Origin: Alphaproteobacteria bacterium
GTDB lineage: Bacteria > Pseudomonadota > Alphaproteobacteria > Sphingomonadales > Rhodothalassiaceae
Assembly: GCA_003694205.1 (NCBI GenBank)
Contig: RFKS01000235.1
Location: 1-9,594, forward strand
Direction of reading: 5' to 3'
DNA length: 9,594 nucleotides
The notes under the pieces are model-generated. The model made no database searches, had not been told where the DNA came from, and saw only the letters and a list, made by a program, of their open reading frames with translations. The position numbers and the translations under genes were made by a program. Shown here in pieces: positions 6,996-9,594 of the stretch (position 1 is its first letter; each line of letters begins with the position of its first letter).

Positions 6996-8790
6996 GTTCC
7001 GCGCTCTCGGCGAGATAGCCGATGCGCCATTTCGGTCCGACGCGAAAGCTGCTGTCTTCGGCGAAGGGTCGCACATGGCCGTCGGGCGCGATGGCAAAGA
7101 GCAACGCCGCCGTGCCACCCGTTTCCGCGAGCAGGTCGTCAAAGCCGAAATCCTCGCTCAATGTGACAAGGCGAATCGTCTTGCCGGAAGCAAGCTCCTT
7201 CTCCAGCCGCTCGAGGGTCATTTCGGGCTTGAACAGCAATCGGCCACGAAAGCCGAAGGAGACGGTCTCGAGCTCACGGTCGAGCATCGATTCCTCGCGC
7301 CGGATCGTGAACACCCGCGCACTGCCGAATTCCGGCCGGTAGCGCAGGCAGGCGAGGGCGTTGAGCGAGGGCCGGCGCGACATCGCGAGCAGCATGCCCA
7401 GCCCGATGAGATCGAGCTTGCGGTCGGCATATTCGGATACGGCATTGCCGAAAAAGGTGGGGATGCCCTTCATGCGGGCACGCCGGATCTGGTCATAGGA
7501 GGTGTCGGCGACGAGGACCGGAACGGCGGCCCCCTGAAGGCGTTCGGCGATGGCAAGCGCGACCGGATTGCCACCGACAATGAGCACGCCACGCGGCTCG
7601 GGCTCGGCGACCTTGAGCAGACGCGCGAGCGGCCGCCCGGTCAGGCTGTGCAGCACCACCGTGGCGACGATGACGGAGAAGGTGAGGGGGACGAGCAGTT
7701 CGGCACCGGCGACCCCGTCGGCCTTCAGTCTGAGGGCAAACAGGGCCGAGACTGCGGCCGCGACGATGCCGCGCGGCGCGATCCAGGACAGGAGCGCCCG
7801 CTCGCGCCAGGGAAGATCGGTGCCGAGCGTCGCGGCGAGCGTCGCCAGCGGTCGCGCGAGAAAAAGGATGGCGGCGAGAATGAAGAGCAGCGCCGGTCCG
7901 ATACCGGCGAGGGCGGCCAGGTCGATCCGGGCCGCAAGCACGATGAACAGAAGCGAGATAAGAAGGACCGACAGGCTTTCCTTGAAGTCGAGAATCTCGT
8001 CGCGCGGCACGGCGCGCAGATTGGCCAGGGTGAGGCCCATGGCGGTGACAGCGACGAGTCCCGCCTCGGATGCCATCAGATTGGCGAGCGAAAAGGTGAG
8101 AAGAACCGCTGACAGGGTTGTCACATTGCGCAGGAAGTCGGGAATCCAGTGCCGCTGCAGCGAGACACCGAGGCCATATCCGGCGGCAATGCCGATCATG
8201 CTGCCGGAAACGAGAAGCCCGAGCAGACTGGTAACCGGGTCGGTGCCCTGGCCCGCGCCCGCGACGATGGCCTCGAAGATGATCACCGCGAGCACAGCGC
8301 CGATGGGGTCGATGAGGATTCCCTCCCAGCGCAGGATCTGGCTTACCCGCTCGCTCGGCCGCACCGCGCGCAGCAGCGGGATGACGACCGTCGGCCCCGA
8401 CACGCTGGCGATGGCGCCAAAAAGCAGCGACAGCGACCAGGAGAGGCCGAGCGCATGGTGGGTGACCACCGCGATGACCGCGATGCTCACCGCCACACCG
8501 AGGGTGACGAGCCGCAGCACGACCCGTTCGGCTCCGGCAAGGTCCGCAAAGCGCAAGGTCAGCGCGCCCTCGAACAGGATGACGGCGACGCCGAGCGAAA
8601 CCCCCGGAAAGAGAAGGTCGCCGAACAGACGATCGGGGTCGAAGATGCCAAAGACGGGGCCGACGAGAAAACCGATCAGCAACAGCGGCAGGATCGCCGG
8701 AAGCTTGAAGTGATCCGAGATCAGTTGCGCCCCGATTCCGGCGGCGAGCAGGAGCGTCAGAATGAGCGTCGGATCGCTCGCGTGGTCCAT
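6967..8790 (-). CDS. Cation/proton antiporter (CPA1 type) with TrkA-N-like C-terminal domain
   Basis: The protein is an inner-membrane Na+(K+)/H+ exchanger of the NhaP-like CPA1 group, likely serving pH or salt homeostasis. Of 607 residues, about 1-390 form the exchanger with roughly a dozen hydrophobic helices. Key segments are FEGALTLRF (73-81), ASVSGPTVVIPLLR (128-141, the unwound TM4 region), WEGILIDPIGAVLAV (155-169, conserved D161-P162) and APRGIVAAAV (338-347). Residues 400-500 resemble a TrkA-N/RCK nucleotide-binding Rossmann domain (GVLIVGGNPVALAIAERL, then VLVADT), which in related proteins gates transport; the glycine motif is degenerate (GGNPVA). The final 100 residues form a soluble tail. 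ATG 8790 is chosen because the protein then begins just before the first helix and GGGA lies 9 bases upstream; the open frame further upstream is proline/arginine rich with no family similarity. The ion specificity is inferred only by family. Confidence 0.92.
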   Translation of the reverse strand: MDHASDPTLILTLLLAAGIGAQLISDHFKLPAILPLLLIGFLVGPVFGIFDPDRLFGDLLFPGVSLGVAVILFEGALTLRFADLAGAERVVLRLVTLGVAVSIAVIAVVTHHALGLSWSLSLLFGAIASVSGPTVVIPLLRAVRPSERVSQILRWEGILIDPIGAVLAVIIFEAIVAGAGQGTDPVTSLLGLLVSGSMIGIAAGYGLGVSLQRHWIPDFLRNVTTLSAVLLTFSLANLMASEAGLVAVTAMGLTLANLRAVPRDEILDFKESLSVLLISLLFIVLAARIDLAALAGIGPALLFILAAILFLARPLATLAATLGTDLPWRERALLSWIAPRGIVAAAVSALFALRLKADGVAGAELLVPLTFSVIVATVVLHSLTGRPLARLLKVAEPEPRGVLIVGGNPVALAIAERLQGAAVPVLVADTSYDQIRRARMKGIPTFFGNAVSEYADRKLDLIGLGMLLAMSRRPSLNALACLRYRPEFGSARVFTIRREESMLDRELETVSFGFRGRLLFKPEMTLERLEKELASGKTIRLVTLSEDFGFDDLLAETGGTAALLFAIAPDGHVRPFAEDSSFRVGPKWRIGYLAESAEPKSSRSASE

Positions 8791-8909
8791 GTTCAACGGT
8801 CCCGGACGCAGGGGTTCTGCCTTGACCCGCCAGCGGACACGTCCCACCTCAGATGAGGGCCAGCACAGAGGTCTGCCGTGCTCTGTAGCATGGGCCGGGG
8901 AGGCGGAAA
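8791..8909. promoter_or_regulatory. Divergent intergenic region with inverted repeat
   Basis: This 119-base gap must carry promoters for both the antiporter (leftward) and the small protein/LigD pair (rightward). Within it ACAGAG (8865-8870) and CTCTGT (8881-8886) form a perfect 6-bp inverted repeat with a 10-base spacer, which could be an operator half-site pair or a 5' leader hairpin. A -35-like TTGACC occurs at 8822-8827 on the plus strand, but no fitting -10 hexamer follows at 16-18 bases. The promoter assignment is therefore inferred from gene layout, not from motifs. Confidence 0.4.
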
Positions 8910-9089
8910 ATGACCGAAATCGTGAAACGGAAGAAGGCGCGTGATGCCGCGGCGCTGCGCGAGGAGGAGCGAAAGCTCGAGGAGGCGCTGAAGGAAACAT
9001 TTCCGGCAAGCGATGCCTTGGGCTTCGGTATCACGGGCATTCGCCTTGCACCTGTCGCCAGGTCCGTCGAGACGGAAGCGGCCGCGTGA
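8910..9089 (+). CDS. Small charged protein with FPASD motif
   Basis: A 59-residue reading frame beginning MTEIVKRKKARDAAALREEE. The first half is a highly charged, heptad-like helix (residues 5-30), followed by ALKETFPASDALGFG (26-40) and a short alanine-rich tail. Small bacterial proteins of unknown function carrying an (A/D)L(K/D)ETFPASDP-like segment are familiar to me, so I think this is a member of that group, with Ala-Leu in place of the usual proline after FPASD. A strong ribosome binding site, GGGGAGG (8897-8903), lies 6 bases before the ATG. Its stop overlaps the next gene's start (GTGA, 9086-9089), which implies co-translation with the LigD-type polymerase. It has no signal peptide or membrane segment. 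The function is unknown; a DNA-repair link is suggested only by context. Confidence 0.8.
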   Translation: MTEIVKRKKARDAAALREEERKLEEALKETFPASDALGFGITGIRLAPVARSVETEAAA

Positions 9090-9594
9090 ACAGGCGGGAC
9101 ACGCCTGCGCCAAGCGGCGGCATCACCGTCGCCGGGGTCCGGGTCACCCATCCCGGGCGTCCGCTTTTCGGCCCCGGCGGACCGTCGAAGGGCGCGCTCG
9201 CGCGCTATCTGAGCCGCGTCGCACCACTGATGCTGCCGCATATCGCGCGCCGACCGCTCGGCCTCGTGCGCTGCCCCGAGGGCATCGACGGCGGCTGCTT
9301 TTTCCAGCGCCATGCGAGTGCCGGCATGTCACCCGCCATCGGCCGTGTCATGATCCGGCAGGCGAGTGGCGACGAAGCCGAGTATCTCTATGTCGACACG
9401 CTTGCCGGCCTGATTGCGCTGGTGCAGGTCGGCGTCATCGAAATGCACCCCTGGCAGACCACGATCGACGATCTCGATCATGCCGATCAGATCGTCTTCG
9501 ATCTCGATCCCGGGCCCGGAACGCCTTTCGCAGCGGTTCGCCGGGCCGCGCGCGAGGTGCGCCGGCGTGCCGAGGCGCAGGGGTTTCGCACCCG
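9086..9594 (+). CDS. ligD: LigD-type primase/polymerase domain protein (5' part)
   Basis: The window ends inside this gene; 169 codons are visible. They match the archaeo-eukaryotic-primase polymerase domain (PolDom) of DNA ligase D, which extends and fills ends with a preference for ribonucleotides during bacterial non-homologous end joining with Ku. Visible signatures are VRVTHPGRPLFG (18-29), SKGALARYLSRVAPLMLPHI (34-53), RPLGLVRCPEG (56-66), FFQRHASAGM (72-81), LYVDTLAGLIALVQVGVIEMH (101-121) and IVFDLDPGPGTPF (136-148), where D139 and D141 are the metal-binding aspartates. The GTG start overlaps the previous stop; upstream in-frame codons stay open but overlap the small gene. Because the gene begins directly with PolDom, it is either a stand-alone polymerase or a LigD with the polymerase first; the ligase and phosphoesterase parts cannot be judged from this window. 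Confidence 0.93.
   Translation, partial: MNRRDTPAPSGGITVAGVRVTHPGRPLFGPGGPSKGALARYLSRVAPLMLPHIARRPLGLVRCPEGIDGGCFFQRHASAGMSPAIGRVMIRQASGDEAEYLYVDTLAGLIALVQVGVIEMHPWQTTIDDLDHADQIVFDLDPGPGTPFAAVRRAAREVRRRAEAQGFRT

Noticed and set aside
7075..8713. Long plus-strand frames (345 and 387 residues) across the antiporter gene.
   Set aside because: Their composition (runs of R, G, D, E, Q or of S, R, T, P) is typical of shadows; the opposite strand encodes a complete membrane exchanger with family motifs and ordered helices.
8791..9009. N-terminal extension of the antiporter by 73 residues.
   Set aside because: The extension is proline, arginine and serine rich without a membrane segment and overlaps the small FPASD gene on the other strand; the exchanger fold starts normally at ATG 8790.
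1..9594. CRISPR arrays, insertion sequences, tRNA or rRNA genes, phage attachment sites and direct repeats.
   Set aside because: None was seen on reading both strands: no regularly spaced repeats, no transposase motifs, no cloverleaf, and no abrupt change in base composition.

Overview
The window looks like chromosomal DNA from a high-GC alphaproteobacterium. The GC content is visibly high, most reading frames are open because of GC-rich codons, and the ribosomal and tRNA-modification proteins carry alphaproteobacterial wording (for example [13 protein letters not shown] and [10 protein letters not shown] in TrmD, and the long lysine-rich tail on L19). A Hyphomicrobiales-like lineage is plausible, but the sequence alone does not fix the order or genus.

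Region 1 (1-1790) is the conserved ribosome-maturation operon: the last codons of rpsP (S16), then rimM, trmD and rplS. rimM starts 3 bases after rpsP; rimM/trmD and trmD/rplS each overlap by ATGA. The operon ends in a strong intrinsic terminator with a perfect 9-bp stem at 1752-1784. Region 2 (1785-3927) holds asd (aspartate-semialdehyde dehydrogenase), starting only 37 bases past the terminator T-run, and a convergent patatin-like hydrolase. Their stop codons abut in the palindrome TGATCA.

Region 3 (3928-6995) has a divergent intergenic region, then pcm (protein-L-isoaspartate methyltransferase, probably starting at GTG 4075) and a 697-residue TonB-dependent outer-membrane receptor of unknown substrate. 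Region 4 (6967-8790, minus strand) is a 607-residue cation/proton antiporter with a C-terminal TrkA-N-like cytoplasmic domain. Its last codons overlap the receptor's last codons by 29 bp on opposite strands. Region 5 (8791-9594) starts with a 119-bp divergent intergenic region containing an inverted repeat, followed by a 59-residue charged protein with the motif KETFPASD, overlapped by GTGA with a LigD-type primase/polymerase gene that runs off the window.

Most of the window is housekeeping or common accessory content and no clear new system is visible. The parts most worth a second look are the small FPASD protein coupled to the LigD polymerase gene, and the two tail-to-tail arrangements (abutting stops and a 29-bp overlap) that leave no room for ordinary terminators. 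There is no rRNA, tRNA, CRISPR array, insertion sequence or obvious transferred island, and no gene-free stretch longer than 170 bases.
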